Numbered from the stretch's first letter, positions 9,527 through 19,289 are shown. The stretch: DNA of 64,000 nucleotides from Sphingomonas sp. LR60 (GCF_036855935.1 NZ_JASPFK010000001.1:1151501-1215500); one strand, 5' to 3'. The notes: generated from the letters alone by a model not told the origin. Program-made: numbers and translations.

Positions 9527-11559
9527 TTGAACGTCTCCCCGGTCTTGAGGCCCTTGGCGACCGAAAAGCCATAGCGTTCCAGCCCGGCGACCACCTTGTC
9601 GGCGCCCTCGCTCTGCGCCCAGAACATCGGCCCGCCGCGATAGACCGGCCAGCCATAGCCATACACCCACACGACATCGACGTCGGACGCGCGCTGCGCC
9701 ATGCCTTCCTCGAGGATCAAGGCACCTTCGTTGACCATCGTATAGAGCGTGCGCGCGACGATCTCCTCGTCGCTGATCGCGCGCGGTGTCGCGCCTTCCT
9801 TGGCGCGGAAGTCGTCGATGATCTCGGCCACCCGCGGCGAGGGGGTCGGGTTTCGCTTCTCGTCATAATCGTAGAAGCCCGCGCCCTTCTTCTGCCCCCA
9901 GCGACCCTCGGCGGCGAGCGCGTCCCGAATGTTTTCGATCCGGCTCGGATCGCGATGCCACCCGATATCAACCCCGGCGAGGTCGGCCATCTGGAACGGC
10001 CCCATCGGCATCCCGAACGCGACATGGACGCGGTCGATCTGCTCGGGGGTCGCGCCCTCCATCAACAGCTTGTTGGCCTCGACCTGCCGCGGCATCAGCA
10101 TTCGGTTGCCGATGAATCCGTCGCACACGCCCGCGACGACCGCGACCTTCCGGATCTTCTTGGCCAGCGCCATCACCGTCGCCAGCACGTCGGGCGCGGT
10201 CTGCTTGCCGCGCACTACCTCCAGCAATTTCATGACGTTCGCCGGCGAGAAAAAGTGCATCCCCAGCACGTCGCCGGGGCGCTTGGTCACCGCGGCGATC
10301 TCGTCGATGTTGAGATAGCTGGTGTTGCTCGCCAGGATCGCACCGGGCTTGGCGATCGCGTCGAGCCTGGCGAAGATGTCCTTCTTGACGCCCATATCCT
10401 CATAGGCGGCCTCGATGATCAGGTCGCAATCGCCGAGATCGTCGAGCGACAGGGTAGGGGAGAGTAGCGCCATCGCCTGGTCGGGCGCGCCGGCGGGCAG
10501 GCGGCCCTTGGCGGCGCTTGCCTCGTAATTACGCCGCATCACCCCGGTGCCGCGATCGAGCGCGTCCTGCTGCATCTCGACGATCGTGACCGGCACGCCC
10601 GCCGACAGGAAGTTCATCGCGATCCCGCCGCCCATCGTTCCCGCGCCGATCACGCCGACGCGCTTGATCGCGCGCAACGGGGTGGCGGGGTCGATGTCGT
10701 CGATCTTCGCGGCCTTGCGCTCGGCGAAGAACAGGTGCCGCTGCGCCGCCGATTGCGTGCCGGTCATCAGCGCCATGAACTGTTCGCGCTCCACCGCCAG
10801 CCCGTCCTCGAACGGCCGTTCGGTGGCTGCGACGACGCAGGTGATGCACGCCTCGGGCGCATCGAATCCGCGCAGCTTGCGGCCGTGCGTCTTGCGGAAC
10901 GCCTCGACCGCCGCCGGATCGGGCGCGACGGTGCGATCGCGGACCCGCGGGATCGGACGCGTGCCCGCCACGTCGCGCGCGAAGGCGAGCGCGTCGGCGG
11001 CCAACGTGTCCTCGCCGACGACCTTGTCGATCAGGCCCATGTCCGCTGCCGCCTGCGCCGACACCGGATTGCCGAGCACGATCAACTCCAGCGCTGCCTT
11101 GACGCCCACCAGTCGCGGCAGCCGCTGCGTGCCGCCTGCGCCGGGGAGCAGCCCCAGCTTCACTTCGGGCGTGCCCAGCTTCGCGGACGGGACGGCGACC
11201 CGGTAATGGCAGCCGAGCGCCACCTCGCACCCGCCGCCCAGCGCGGTGCCGTGGATCGCGGCGATGACCGGCTTGGGGCTCGCCTCGATCATGTCGACCA
11301 GCGTCGGCAGCGGAATGCCCTGCAACGGCTTGCCGAACTCGCTGATGTCGGCGCCCGCGAAGAAGGTGCGACCGTCGCAGCGAAGCACGATCGCGGCGAT
11401 GCTCGAATCCGCGACACCCGCCTTCACCGCCGCCTCCAGACCGTCGCGCACTGCCGCACCAAGCGCGTTCACGGGCGGCGAATCGCTGGTAATTTGGAGG
11501 ATGTCGCCGTCCCGCTCGATGCGGATCGGCCCCGGTTGCTCGTTATCGTGCGACGTCAT
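9523..11559 (-). CDS. Fused enoyl-CoA hydratase / 3-hydroxyacyl-CoA dehydrogenase
   Basis: A 678-residue multifunctional beta-oxidation enzyme of the FadB/FadJ type. The N-terminal crotonase domain (about residues 15-190) has the oxyanion-hole segment [10 protein letters not shown], the two glutamates in GGGCE and [13 protein letters not shown], and so should hydrate enoyl-CoA. The dehydrogenase part from about residue 295 has the NAD motif [10 protein letters not shown], the catalytic His in [16 protein letters not shown], and two C-terminal helical domains. ATG 11559 is chosen because GGAGAG lies about 10 bases upstream. The gene heads a minus-strand operon with an acyl-CoA dehydrogenase. 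A partner thiolase is not in the window. Confidence 0.92.
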   Translation of the reverse strand: MTSHDNEQPGPIRIERDGDILQITSDSPPVNALGAAVRDGLEAAVKAGVADSSIAAIVLRCDGRTFFAGADISEFGKPLQGIPLPTLVDMIEASPKPVIAAIHGTALGGGCEVALGCHYRVAVPSAKLGTPEVKLGLLPGAGGTQRLPRLVGVKAALELIVLGNPVSAQAAADMGLIDKVVGEDTLAADALAFARDVAGTRPIPRVRDRTVAPDPAAVEAFRKTHGRKLRGFDAPEACITCVVAATERPFEDGLAVEREQFMALMTGTQSAAQRHLFFAERKAAKIDDIDPATPLRAIKRVGVIGAGTMGGGIAMNFLSAGVPVTIVEMQQDALDRGTGVMRRNYEASAAKGRLPAGAPDQAMALLSPTLSLDDLGDCDLIIEAAYEDMGVKKDIFARLDAIAKPGAILASNTSYLNIDEIAAVTKRPGDVLGMHFFSPANVMKLLEVVRGKQTAPDVLATVMALAKKIRKVAVVAGVCDGFIGNRMLMPRQVEANKLLMEGATPEQIDRVHVAFGMPMGPFQMADLAGVDIGWHRDPSRIENIRDALAAEGRWGQKKGAGFYDYDEKRNPTPSPRVAEIIDDFRAKEGATPRAISDEEIVARTLYTMVNEGALILEEGMAQRASDVDVVWVYGYGWPVYRGGPMFWAQSEGADKVVAGLERYGFSVAKGLKTGETFK

Positions 11560-11777
11560 GGGGGTAACTCTCCTCGCTTCGGCATACCGCTTTTTCGAAC
11601 TGTGTCGCATCTATCGCGTTGTTGGAGGCGAGCGCAATCGTCCTTGTGCGGACCGGCGTCACGATCGCGGTTGATTTTTATCGGGATTTATATGGTGGGA
11701 CCCGCCGGGCTTGTCCCTGTGCCGCTTCCCCGCCTAATCCTGCACTCCAGATAAGATGAACGGGGGACGGCTCTTCG

Positions 11778-12512
11778 ATGCGCGTGACGAAGGATTTTCT
11801 ACGCGGGCGTGGCCGCAACGGACTGACGCAGGCCGAAAAAGACGTGCTGGAAAGTGCGGTCGAACGTGTCGAGCGCTTGCCTGCGCGCAGCATCGTCACA
11901 CGCCGTGGCGAGCCGGTGACGTACAGTACCCTGCTGCTCGAAGGCGTGATGTGCCGCTACATGGATGCGCGTGACGGTTTTCGGCAATTGGTGGCGTTGC
12001 AGCTGACGGGGGACTTCGTCGACCTGCACGGCTATCCGCTTCGCCGGCTCGACCACGATGTCGGCACGCTCACCGAGGCGCGGATCGCGCTGATACCACA
12101 CGCTCGCATCGACAAGATCCTGGTCGATCACCCCCATCTGACCCGCCTGTTGTGGCGCTCCACCCTCCTGGACGCCGCCCTCCACCGCGAATGGATCTTC
12201 CGGATCGGGCGCCTCGATGCGGCCGGGCGACTCGCGCATTTTCTATTGGAAACATACCACAGATTGGAAGCGGTCGGCGCTGCGGACGGCGGTGCGTTCG
12301 ATTTCGCGCTGACCCAACAAGATCTAGGCGAAGCCCTCGGCCTGACGAGCGTACACGTTAATCGAATGTTGCGGCGGCTGCGCGAAGCGGGGTTGGCGGA
12401 GTTCTCGCGCGGCGTGGTGCGGATCACCGATCACGACCGGCTTGCCCGCCTCGGCGAGTTCGATCCCGATTACCTCTACCTCGAGGCCGGTGCCTGGCAT
12501 CAGGATGGCTAG
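11778..12512 (+). CDS. Crp/Fnr-family transcriptional regulator
   Basis: A 244-residue Crp/Fnr protein. The N-terminal half is a cyclic-nucleotide-binding-like beta-roll (SIVTRRGEPVTYSTLLLEGV, GDFVDLHGYPL). A long dimer helix follows, then a winged helix at about residues 175-225 with the recognition segment LTQQDLGEALGLTSVHVNRM. There is no cysteine cluster like that of Fnr, so an oxygen-sensing iron-sulfur centre is unlikely. The canonical cAMP-binding residues cannot be recognised either. These orphan regulators are common in sphingomonads. No target can be assigned; the neighbour downstream is a permease gene 46 bases away. Confidence 0.88.
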   Translation: MRVTKDFLRGRGRNGLTQAEKDVLESAVERVERLPARSIVTRRGEPVTYSTLLLEGVMCRYMDARDGFRQLVALQLTGDFVDLHGYPLRRLDHDVGTLTEARIALIPHARIDKILVDHPHLTRLLWRSTLLDAALHREWIFRIGRLDAAGRLAHFLLETYHRLEAVGAADGGAFDFALTQQDLGEALGLTSVHVNRMLRRLREAGLAEFSRGVVRITDHDRLARLGEFDPDYLYLEAGAWHQDG

Positions 12513-12558
12513 CCTCGCGTGAAGATGCTTGGCCGCGGGCGGTAAATAGCCGTAGGTG

Positions 12559-13755
12559 ATGGATATGCCCGATCAGCCTGCGCCCGCCGACCCGTTCATC
12601 CCGGCCCCTAGTGCGGCCGGGATCGACCCGCCGATGCGGCGCGACCGGCTGCTCGCGGGGTTGACGCTGACTGCCGGGATCGGGCTGATGCTCGGGCTGC
12701 CGTTCGCGCTGCAGGCGGGTGCGGAGTTCTTCATGCCGACCGCGATCGCGCTGGTCGTGTCGTTGGCGTTGATTCCGCTGCTGGAATGGCTGGAACGCCG
12801 CCGGCTTCCGTCGCCGATCGCGGCGCTGTTCTGCGTGATCCTGTTCCTCGTGATCGCCAATGTGGCGCTCGCCGCGATCGTCGTGCCCGCGACCGAGTTT
12901 TTCCGGCTGCTCCCTAGCCGCATCCACCGCATCCAGGCGAATCTCGCGCCGATCCTCGATCTATACTCAAGCCTCGAGCGCTATGCCAACCGCACGCTGC
13001 GCCAGATCGCGACCACCCCGGTAAAACCTTCCCCCACCGCCGCCGTCTCGCCGCCGAGTTCGATCGTCGAACTGGCGGCCACATCTGCGCCGGCGGTGAT
13101 CGTCCAGACCTTCTATGCCATTCTCGTCGCGTTCTTTTTCTTGTCCGGCTGGACCCGGATGCGCGAGAAGATGATCACCGGCCGCGCCAGCTTCGGCGGC
13201 GCGATGACGACCGCACGCGTGCTGCAGGAGATGGTCGACGCGGTGTCTTCGTATCTCGGGACGATCACGATCATCAACATCGCGCTCGGGGCCGTGGTCG
13301 CCGGCGCGCTCCATCTGCTCGGGATGCCGTTTCCGTTGATGTGGGGCGGCATCGTCACCCTGCTAAACTACGTACCCTATTTTGGACCGGTAGTCGCAGC
13401 GCTTCTGCTCGCGATCGGCGGCCTCATGACCTTCTCCGACGTCTGGACCGCCTTGTCGGCCCCGGCGATCATGTATGGCGCACATCTGATCGAGGCGAAC
13501 GTCGTGACGCCGCTGATTGTCGGCCACCGATTGACGATCAACCCGGTGATGATCCTCATTTCGATCAGCTTCTGGGGCTGGGTGTGGGGCACCGTCGGCG
13601 CGTTGCTGGCGGTGCCGATCCTCATCATCGTGCAGACGATCCTCTCTGCCGCCGGACGCCCGGACATCGCAGGTTTCCTCTTCGAGGACGGCACGTTGAT
13701 GCGCGGCCAAGAGGAGCAGGTCGCCGTCGTCGAAAAAGTCGGCGATAGTCGTTGA
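12559..13755 (+). CDS. AI-2E-family inner-membrane permease
   Basis: A protein of about 398 residues with the layout of the AI-2E/PerM transporter family. Two N-terminal hydrophobic segments (LLAGLTLTAGIGLMLGLPF, TAIALVVSLALIPLLEWL) are followed by a third, a periplasmic or cytoplasmic helical region of about 90 residues, and then five or six more segments including MWGGIVTLLNYVPYFGPVVA, the family signature. The start is ATG 12559; an adjacent GTG at 12556 is an alternative. Members move small molecules or ions such as autoinducer-2 or sodium; specificity cannot be read from the sequence. Confidence 0.88.
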   Translation: MDMPDQPAPADPFIPAPSAAGIDPPMRRDRLLAGLTLTAGIGLMLGLPFALQAGAEFFMPTAIALVVSLALIPLLEWLERRRLPSPIAALFCVILFLVIANVALAAIVVPATEFFRLLPSRIHRIQANLAPILDLYSSLERYANRTLRQIATTPVKPSPTAAVSPPSSIVELAATSAPAVIVQTFYAILVAFFFLSGWTRMREKMITGRASFGGAMTTARVLQEMVDAVSSYLGTITIINIALGAVVAGALHLLGMPFPLMWGGIVTLLNYVPYFGPVVAALLLAIGGLMTFSDVWTALSAPAIMYGAHLIEANVVTPLIVGHRLTINPVMILISISFWGWVWGTVGALLAVPILIIVQTILSAAGRPDIAGFLFEDGTLMRGQEEQVAVVEKVGDSR

Positions 13756-13801
13756 CAGGGTAGGGCGTGCCGCCTAGTTGGCGCGCCTCACGCTTCTGCA
13801 A

Positions 13802-13875
<74 letters not shown>

Positions 13876-13878
<3 letters not shown>

Positions 13879-13900
13879 CCCTCAAATCGAGGTGGTTTTT
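13876..13900 (+). terminator. Likely intrinsic terminator after first tRNA-Asp
   Basis: The tRNA CCA end runs into a hairpin in which CCAC and CTC pair with GAG and GTGG around a short loop, with one bulged C. Five T residues follow at 13896-13900. The hairpin plus T tract fits Rho-independent termination of the first tRNA transcript. Confidence 0.55.
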
Positions 13901-13975
13901 GTCGCAGCGGGAATGACGCGACGAGCGCGGTTCCAGGGCCCGAGGTCCTGCAATTGCGCGGTTGCGTATGGGAAT

Positions 13976-14052
<77 letters not shown>

Positions 14053-14071
14053 CGTATTGGTGGCTTAAAAC

Positions 14072-14278
14072 TTACCGCCAGCGTCCGGTCTCCATCCAGA
14101 GAAGCAGCGGCTTGAGCGGTGCGATCCAGACGATCCCGGTCACGACATAGAAAAGCAACTGCACCACGCCGTGCCAGCGCGCGATCGTGCCCGACAGCGA
14201 GGCGATCGCCATGCACCACACTAGGATCAGCAGCAGGATCGCGAGCATCCCGACGGGCTTGCGCCATGAAGGTGTCAT
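14072..14278 (-). CDS. DUF2842 small membrane protein
   Basis: A 68-residue protein starting TPSWRKPVGMLAILLLIL after the initiator and ending PLLLWMETGRWR. It has two hydrophobic segments (about residues 9-28 and 37-56), as in the alphaproteobacterial DUF2842 family, whose function is unknown. ATG 14278 overlaps the TGA of the upstream folate enzyme gene (ATGA). The longer frame to 14368 lies inside that gene and is not used. The gene is probably expressed from the zapA/6S/cyclo-ligase transcript. Confidence 0.85.
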   Translation of the reverse strand: MTPSWRKPVGMLAILLLILVWCMAIASLSGTIARWHGVVQLLFYVVTGIVWIAPLKPLLLWMETGRWR

Positions 14279-14817
14279 AAGGTGATCCATTCCTGTTCGG
14301 TCGCGATGGCGTGCAGCGGCACGTCCCAAGGGTCGGCAGTCAGTCCGTCGATCATCTGCACGCTCCACGCCACCCCGATGCGCACTGCGGCGGGGAAGGC
14401 GGCGAACGCGCGGTCGTAATGCCCCGCGCCTTGTCCCAGCCGGTTCAACGCGCGGTCGAAGGCGACGAGCGGAGCCAGGACGAGGTCGGGTGCGACCGGT
14501 TCGCCATCATGCGCGGGCTGCCGTAATCCGAAAGGGCCGCTCTCCAGCAGTCCGCCCGGTGTCCAGCACAGGAAGCGCAGCGGCGTCGCGCGGTCGATGA
14601 CATGCGGCAGCGCCAGCGTGCATCCCACCGCGAGCGCCGCCTCTTCCAGCGGTCGCGGATCGGCTTCGCCACCGATCGGCACGTAGCTCGCCACGATCAT
14701 CCCCGGCGTCAGCAAGGCGGCAAAACGGGGGTCGACCCGGATCGGCGCGTGCGGCGCGGCGACGAACGCGGCGCGTGCGGCGCGCGCGGTGATGCGCAAG
14801 GTTGTCTTGTCAGTCAT
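14275..14817 (-). CDS. 5-formyltetrahydrofolate cyclo-ligase
   Basis: A 180-residue enzyme of the 5-FTHF cyclo-ligase family, which converts 5-formyl-THF to 5,10-methenyl-THF with ATP. It has an N-terminal Arg-rich segment (LRITARAARAAF), the substrate loop SYVPIGGEADPRPL and the ATP-binding signature LGQGAGHYDRAF at about residues 128-139. In many proteobacteria this gene lies directly downstream of the 6S RNA gene and zapA, as here, which supports both assignments. It overlaps the DUF2842 gene by four bases. Confidence 0.92.
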   Translation of the reverse strand: MTDKTTLRITARAARAAFVAAPHAPIRVDPRFAALLTPGMIVASYVPIGGEADPRPLEEAALAVGCTLALPHVIDRATPLRFLCWTPGGLLESGPFGLRQPAHDGEPVAPDLVLAPLVAFDRALNRLGQGAGHYDRAFAAFPAAVRIGVAWSVQMIDGLTADPWDVPLHAIATEQEWITL

Positions 14818-14835
14818 CAGCTTGCTGCGCGGCGG

Positions 14836-14996
14836 GTGGCGGGACCGCCATGGTCGTTTGCCGGATTATCCACTGACGCCCAGTACGTCAGGTGGGGATC
14901 ATATGCGTCGGGCCAGGACCCGGGCAGGGACAACCCCCATGGAAGATGAATAGCCTCAGGGATTTCTCTAGGCTCGTACCGGGCAGAACCCGCCAC
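14836..14996 (-). ncRNA. ssrS: 6S RNA
   Basis: The 186-base gap between zapA and the 5-formyltetrahydrofolate cyclo-ligase gene is the standard site of 6S RNA. On the minus strand it begins GTGGCGGG and ends CCCGCCAC, which close a long terminal stem. Further inward, CTGACG and CGTCAG and other complementary blocks suggest a rod with a large central bulge. The approximately 161-base length fits. 6S RNA binds the housekeeping RNA polymerase in stationary phase. The ends are estimated from the closing stem. Confidence 0.78.
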
Positions 14997-15003
14997 GCTC
15001 AAC

Positions 15004-15309
15004 TTAGGCGCTCGGCAGCGTTTGCTCAAGGGCTGAGGCGATCGATTCGAGCCGCTCGGACAATTGGTTGAGCGCGACACCCTCGGGCGTTTCCGGCGGC
15101 GGGGCATTGCGCGCGTCGATCAGCGCGTCGGCGAGCATCAGCGCGGCGAGCAGCATCTGACGGTTGGCGCCGCCCGCACCGGCGGCGCGACGAGCCGTGT
15201 CCCACCGCTCGTCGATCAACGCGGCAGCCTCCTTCAATCGCGCCTCGCCACCGTCGCGGCAGGCGAGGTCGTAATTGGTGTCGCCGATGCGCAGCGTGAC
15301 GATCGCCAT
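15004..15309 (-). CDS. zapA: Cell division protein ZapA
   Basis: A 101-residue protein with the ZapA layout: a short N-terminal beta-rich globular part (VTLRIGDTNYDLACRDGGE), then RLKEAAALIDERWDTARRA and a long C-terminal helix that forms the coiled-coil tetramer. ZapA binds FtsZ and bundles its filaments at midcell. The ATG at 15309 overlaps the stop of a small upstream gene (ATGA), so the two are coupled. 6S RNA and the folate enzyme gene follow downstream, the usual order. Confidence 0.9.
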   Translation of the reverse strand: MAIVTLRIGDTNYDLACRDGGEARLKEAAALIDERWDTARRAAGAGGANRQMLLAALMLADALIDARNAPPPETPEGVALNQLSERLESIASALEQTLPSA

Positions 15310-15497
15310 CAGCCCTGCGCCTCCGGCTCGGCGGTATTGGCGATGATCGTGTCGAGCGCCGCCACGGCCTGTGCCATCGTCGCCTTCAGCGTGGCGTGCC
15401 GCCGCTCCAGCAACGCGTCGGCAGCGCGACGGGCGGCAATCGCGTTTTCGACACGGGTGATGGCGGCGTCCAGCCGGGCGATCGCGGGATTGTCCAT
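15309..15497 (-). CDS. Small coiled-coil protein coupled to ZapA
   Basis: A 62-residue, Ala- and Arg-rich protein predicted to be nearly all helical (RLDAAITRVENAIAARRAAD), with heptad-like spacing of Leu, Ile and Val. No domain is recognised. Its stop overlaps the zapA start, so the two products are probably made together. Size, coiled coil and position suggest a partner in Z-ring assembly similar in kind to ZapB, but there is no sequence evidence for homology. Confidence 0.65.
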   Translation of the reverse strand: MDNPAIARLDAAITRVENAIAARRAADALLERRHATLKATMAQAVAALDTIIANTAEPEAQG

Positions 15498-15638
15498 AGG
15501 GGCAAAGCGATAGGATCGCGCGCGCGACACGACAAGTAGGTTGCGCGGCAGACGGTCGCTGCAGCGGGGCGGTTGACGGGTGCGCGTCCACCTGCGCAAA
15601 AGCCGCCGCATCTGGACGGAATTGGCGGAGGACTGACG

Positions 15639-16640
15639 ATGACGAAGGTTGCGATCAACGGCTTCGGGCGCATCGGCCGGCTGGTGGCGCGCGCATTGCT
15701 GGAGCGCGGCAGCGAGCTGGAGCTGGTGACGATCAACGACCTGGCCGACACCAAGTCCAATGCGTGGCTGTTCAGCCGCGACAGCGTCCACGGCAAGTAC
15801 GCCGGCACCGTCGAGGCGGACGGGCAGGACATGGTGATCGACGGCAAGCGCATCCGCGTCACGGCCGAGCGCGATCCCGCGAACCTGCCGCACAAGGAAC
15901 TTGGCGTCGACATCGTGCTGGAATGCACGGGCTTCTTCACCGATCGCGCGAGCGCGCAGAAGCATATCGATGCGGGCGCCAAGAAGGTGCTGATCTCCGC
16001 GCCGGCCAAGGGCGTCGACATCACCGTCGTCTACGGTGTGAACCACGACAAGCTCGAGGCTGGTCACACGATCGTCTCGAACGCGTCATGCACCACCAAT
16101 TGCCTCGCGCCGGTCGCCAAGGTGCTGAACGATGCGCTCGGCATCGAGCGCGGGCTGATGACCACGATCCACGCCTACACCAACGATCAGAAGATCCTCG
16201 ACCAGATCCATCCCGACCTGCGTCGTGCACGTGCCGCGGCGATGAGCATGATCCCGACCACCACCGGCGCGGCGCGCGCGGTGGGTGAGGTGCTGCCAGA
16301 GCTGAAGGGCAAGCTCGACGGTTCGGCGGTGCGCGTGCCGGTTCCCGACGGCAGCCTGGTCGACTTGACCTTCATGCCGGGTCGCGAGACGACCAAGGAG
16401 GAGGTGAATGCGCTGCTCAAGGCGGCGGCGGACGGTCCGATGAAGGGCGTGCTCCACTTCTCCGATGAGCCGCTGGTGTCGATCGACATCGTCCACACGC
16501 CCTATTCGTCGACGGTCGACAGCCTCGAAACCGCCGTGCTCGACGGCAAGCTGGTGCGTGTCGTCAGCTGGTATGACAACGAATGGGGGTTCTCGAACCG
16601 CATGGTCGACACCGCGTCGGCGATGGCCAAGCTTGGCTGA
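15639..16640 (+). CDS. gap: Type I glyceraldehyde-3-phosphate dehydrogenase
   Basis: A 333-residue GAPDH. The NAD motif is INGFGRIGR at residues 5-13, the catalytic Cys lies in [12 protein letters not shown] at about 150, and further signatures are [23 protein letters not shown] [18 protein letters not shown] and [12 protein letters not shown] near the end. It converts glyceraldehyde 3-phosphate to 1,3-bisphosphoglycerate with NAD(P). ATG 15639 has GGCGGAGG 7 bases upstream; the open frame to 15573 is not used. pgk follows after a MOSC gene. Confidence 0.96.
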   Translation: MTKVAINGFGRIGRLVARALLERGSELELVTINDLADTKSNAWLFSRDSVHGKYAGTVEADGQDMVIDGKRIRVTAERDPANLPHKELGVDIVLECTGFFTDRASAQKHIDAGAKKVLISAPAKGVDITVVYGVNHDKLEAGHTIVSNASCTTNCLAPVAKVLNDALGIERGLMTTIHAYTNDQKILDQIHPDLRRARAAAMSMIPTTTGAARAVGEVLPELKGKLDGSAVRVPVPDGSLVDLTFMPGRETTKEEVNALLKAAADGPMKGVLHFSDEPLVSIDIVHTPYSSTVDSLETAVLDGKLVRVVSWYDNEWGFSNRMVDTASAMAKLG

Positions 16641-16664
16641 TGGCGGGAGGCGCGCGATGACGGG

Positions 16665-17114
16665 GTGTTGCTCGGGATCGCGCGCCACGCCCGCTCGCGC
16701 GCGCCGATGGAATTGGTCGAGCATGTCGAAGTCTCCGTGGACGGCGGCATCCATGGCGACTTCCGCGGCGCGATGCGGGGCAAGCCGTACAAGCGGCAGG
16801 TGACGCTGATCGAGCACGGTGATTGGACGACGGCGATGGCGGAGGTCGGGCATACGATCGGCTGGGAAGAGCGTCGCGCCAACCTGCTGGTCGACGGGTT
16901 CGATCTCCCACAAACCGCTGGTGTCCGCTTCCGGATCGGCGCGGAGGTCGTGCTCGAGATTACGCGCGAATGCGATCCGTGCGAGCGGATGGAAGCGCTG
17001 GCCGACGGTCTTCGCGCCGCGATGACGCCGGATTGGCGCGGTGGCGCGTGCGCGATGGTGATAAGCGGCGGCCGGATCGCGGTCGGTGACGAGATCAGGA
17101 TGGAGGAAGCATGA
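16665..17114 (+). CDS. MOSC-domain protein
   Basis: A stand-alone MOSC domain of 149 residues. The segments [38 protein letters not shown] and [10 protein letters not shown] with the conserved Cys, then [19 protein letters not shown], match the family, which binds sulfur in molybdenum-cofactor sulfurases and in 6-N-hydroxylaminopurine resistance proteins such as YiiM. The GTG start at 16665 has GGGAGG about 13 bases upstream; no ATG is in frame nearby. It lies between gap and pgk, overlapping pgk by four bases (ATGA), so it is translated as part of the glycolytic operon. Its role there is unknown. Confidence 0.85.
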   Translation: MLLGIARHARSRAPMELVEHVEVSVDGGIHGDFRGAMRGKPYKRQVTLIEHGDWTTAMAEVGHTIGWEERRANLLVDGFDLPQTAGVRFRIGAEVVLEITRECDPCERMEALADGLRAAMTPDWRGGACAMVISGGRIAVGDEIRMEEA

Positions 17115-18301
17115 CCAAGTCGTTCCGTACGCTCGACGATATCGGCGACGTCACCGGCAAGCGCATATTGGTGCGCGAGGATCTGAACGTCCCGCTTCAC
17201 GGCGGGCAGGTCAGCGACGACACCAGGCTGCGTGCGACGGTCGCCACCGTTGCGGAGCTGGCCGACAAGGGTGCGATCGTACTCGTGCTGGCGCATTTCG
17301 GCCGGCCCAAGGGCGTGCCGTCGCCGGAGCTGTCGCTGGCGCAGATCGTCAAGCCTTACGAGGCGGTGCTGGGGCGCGAAGTGCGCTACATCGACTGGGA
17401 GGGCGCGGCGGACGCGATCGCGACGCTGCAGCCCGGCGACATCGGCGTGCTGGAGAATACGCGCTTCTTCGGCGGCGAAGAGAAGAATGATCCGGCGGTG
17501 ATCGAGCGGTTTGCGGCGCTCGGTGACCTGTACGTCAACGACGCTTTCTCCGCCGCGCATCGTGCGCACGCCTCGACCGAGGGGCTCGCGCATGCGCTGC
17601 CCGCCTTCGCAGGCCGCGCGATGGAAGCGGAGCTGGATGCACTCGAAAAGGCACTCGGCAAGCCCGAGCATCCGGTCGCGGCGGTGGTCGGCGGCGCGAA
17701 GGTGTCGACCAAGCTGGCGGTGCTCAAGCATCTGGTCACGCAAGTCGACCACCTCATCATCGGCGGCGGGATGGCCAACACCTTCCTCGCCGCGCGTGGC
17801 GTCGATGTCGGCAAGAGCCTTTGCGAGCATGAGCTGACGGGCACCGCCGACGAAATTTTCGATGCTGCCGAACAGGCCGGCTGCACGATCCACCTGCCGT
17901 ATGACGTCGTGGTCGCCAAGGAGTTCAAGCCGAACCCGGCGACGCGCACCGTCAATGTTCACGAAGTTGCCGCAGACGAGATGATCCTCGACGTCGGCCC
18001 GGCCGCAACCGAGTCGTTGGGCGACGTGCTCAAGAATTGCCGGACGCTCGTTTGGAACGGACCGCTGGGGGCGTTCGAGACACCGCCGTTCGACACCGCG
18101 ACGGTGGCACTGGCGCGAACCGCGGCAGCGCTGACCAAGGAAGGCGGGCTGGTGTCGGTCGCGGGCGGCGGGGACACGGTCGCGGCGCTCAATCAGGCTG
18201 GCGCGGGCGACTCGTTTACCTTCGTCTCGACCGCTGGCGGCGCGTTCCTGGAGTGGATGGAAGGCCGCGAGTTGCCTGGAGTAGCAGCGCTCACGCGCTG
18301 A
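17111..18301 (+). CDS. pgk: Phosphoglycerate kinase
   Basis: A 396-residue phosphoglycerate kinase. The N-domain substrate motif is [11 protein letters not shown] at residues 19-29, with LAHFGRPKG and [14 protein letters not shown] following. The C-domain nucleotide motifs are [24 protein letters not shown] and [13 protein letters not shown]. It makes ATP and 3-phosphoglycerate from 1,3-bisphosphoglycerate. The ATG overlaps the MOSC gene stop. An inverted repeat begins 12 bases after its stop and may end the transcript. Confidence 0.96.
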   Translation: MTKSFRTLDDIGDVTGKRILVREDLNVPLHGGQVSDDTRLRATVATVAELADKGAIVLVLAHFGRPKGVPSPELSLAQIVKPYEAVLGREVRYIDWEGAADAIATLQPGDIGVLENTRFFGGEEKNDPAVIERFAALGDLYVNDAFSAAHRAHASTEGLAHALPAFAGRAMEAELDALEKALGKPEHPVAAVVGGAKVSTKLAVLKHLVTQVDHLIIGGGMANTFLAARGVDVGKSLCEHELTGTADEIFDAAEQAGCTIHLPYDVVVAKEFKPNPATRTVNVHEVAADEMILDVGPAATESLGDVLKNCRTLVWNGPLGAFETPPFDTATVALARTAAALTKEGGLVSVAGGGDTVAALNQAGAGDSFTFVSTAGGAFLEWMEGRELPGVAALTR

Positions 18302-18313
18302 GCCTTTTTCTCG

Positions 18314-18411
18314 TCGTCACCCCCGACTTGTTCCGGCATCCACCTTTCTGCGAAGGCTTAAGCCTTTGGTTTCGCGGATAAGTGGACACCGGAACAAGTC
18401 CGGGGTGACGA
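18314..18411. repeat. Large inverted repeat after pgk
   Basis: Two arms of about 29 bases, TCGTCACCCCCGACTTGTTC and onward on the left and its near-complement ending CCGGGGTGACGA on the right, enclose a loop with its own short palindrome (GCGAA...TTCGC around GGCTTAAGCC). Elements of this sequence type (a GTCACCCC...CTTGTTCCGG core) recur in sphingomonad genomes, from general knowledge. Here it lies between the convergent pgk and hydrolase genes and could act as a two-way terminator. Confidence 0.65.
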
Positions 18412-18424
18412 AGTCTTGGAAGCT

Positions 18425-19087
18425 TCAGGCGTGCAGGCGGCGATCGTCGTCCGAGCGGCGCGACAGGATCGAGCGCGCATCTCCTGGCGAGCGTACCTCG
18501 CCATGAGGGCCGCCCGCCGCCGACAACACGCGGTCGAGCAGTTCCAGCCCTTCCGGCCATCGTCCCAGCCCGCTGGCGGCATTCAGGTGCCCATACGTGC
18601 CATAGTCGATGAAGTGGCTGCCCCAATCGACGGCCATGCTGTGCGCTCGCTCGATCGACACCCATGGATCATCGCTCGATCCCACGAGGATCGACGGAAA
18701 GGGGAGGGCGAGCTTCGGTGCCGGCGCGAACGGCGCCAGCTCGCTCGAAACCCCGGCACGGTCGACATCGGCCGGCGCGACCAGCAATGCGCCCGCGACG
18801 GGCCAGCCATAAGGCTGCGGGCTCATTGAGGCCCACCAAGCGATCGCGATGCAGCCCAGGCTATGCCCAACGAGGATCACCGGTGCGCGGGCCGACGCAA
18901 CCGCCTGATCGATCTTGGTCACCCAGCTGTTGCGATGCGGGCGGTCCCACATGCCCAGCTCGATACGGGCCGTATCCGGGCGGCTGCGCTCCCACAGCGT
19001 CTGCCAATGCGCAGGGCCGGAACCACCGAGTCCGGGGACGGTCAGCACGGTCGGCTGAACCGACAGATCGTAGTTGGCATGTCCCAT
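18425..19087 (-). CDS. RBBP9/YdeN-family serine hydrolase
   Basis: A 220-residue alpha/beta hydrolase. It begins with TVLTVPGLGGSGPAHWQTLW, the opening of the RBBP9/YdeN family. The nucleophile Ser is in ILVGHSLGCIA at about residue 75, a likely acid is in VGSSDDPW, and the His is in GTYGHLNAASGLGRW. The triad is complete, so the protein should be active. Natural substrates of this family are mostly unknown; it is cytoplasmic, with no signal peptide. It stands alone on the minus strand. Confidence 0.87.
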   Translation of the reverse strand: MGHANYDLSVQPTVLTVPGLGGSGPAHWQTLWERSRPDTARIELGMWDRPHRNSWVTKIDQAVASARAPVILVGHSLGCIAIAWWASMSPQPYGWPVAGALLVAPADVDRAGVSSELAPFAPAPKLALPFPSILVGSSDDPWVSIERAHSMAVDWGSHFIDYGTYGHLNAASGLGRWPEGLELLDRVLSAAGGPHGEVRSPGDARSILSRRSDDDRRLHA

Positions 19088-19289
19088 GACGTACCTCCTG
19101 TTGCGTGCAATAGGCGAGGCCGCGGCTCAGTCTAGGGGTCGGGCACGCCGCGGCCTCAGGTACAGAGGTAATCCCTATTAGATCGATGGGCAATCGTGCA
19201 GCGCAGCAAATCGCATGGGTTGAGCGGTTGGAGCGACAAGGCGTTGCAGCCGCTTGCGGCGCGGCACCGTGCGCGCGATAGCGTTCGGA

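Noticed and set aside
7079..9574. An 831-codon open frame on the plus strand.
   Set aside because: It lies antisense to two acyl-CoA dehydrogenase genes and the end of tesB, is rich in Arg, His and Gln without any domain, and is a G+C-bias effect.
18388..18411. A GGAAC in the right arm of the repeat after pgk as a further EcfG promoter.
   Set aside because: It has no GTT at the right distance and is part of the inverted repeat.
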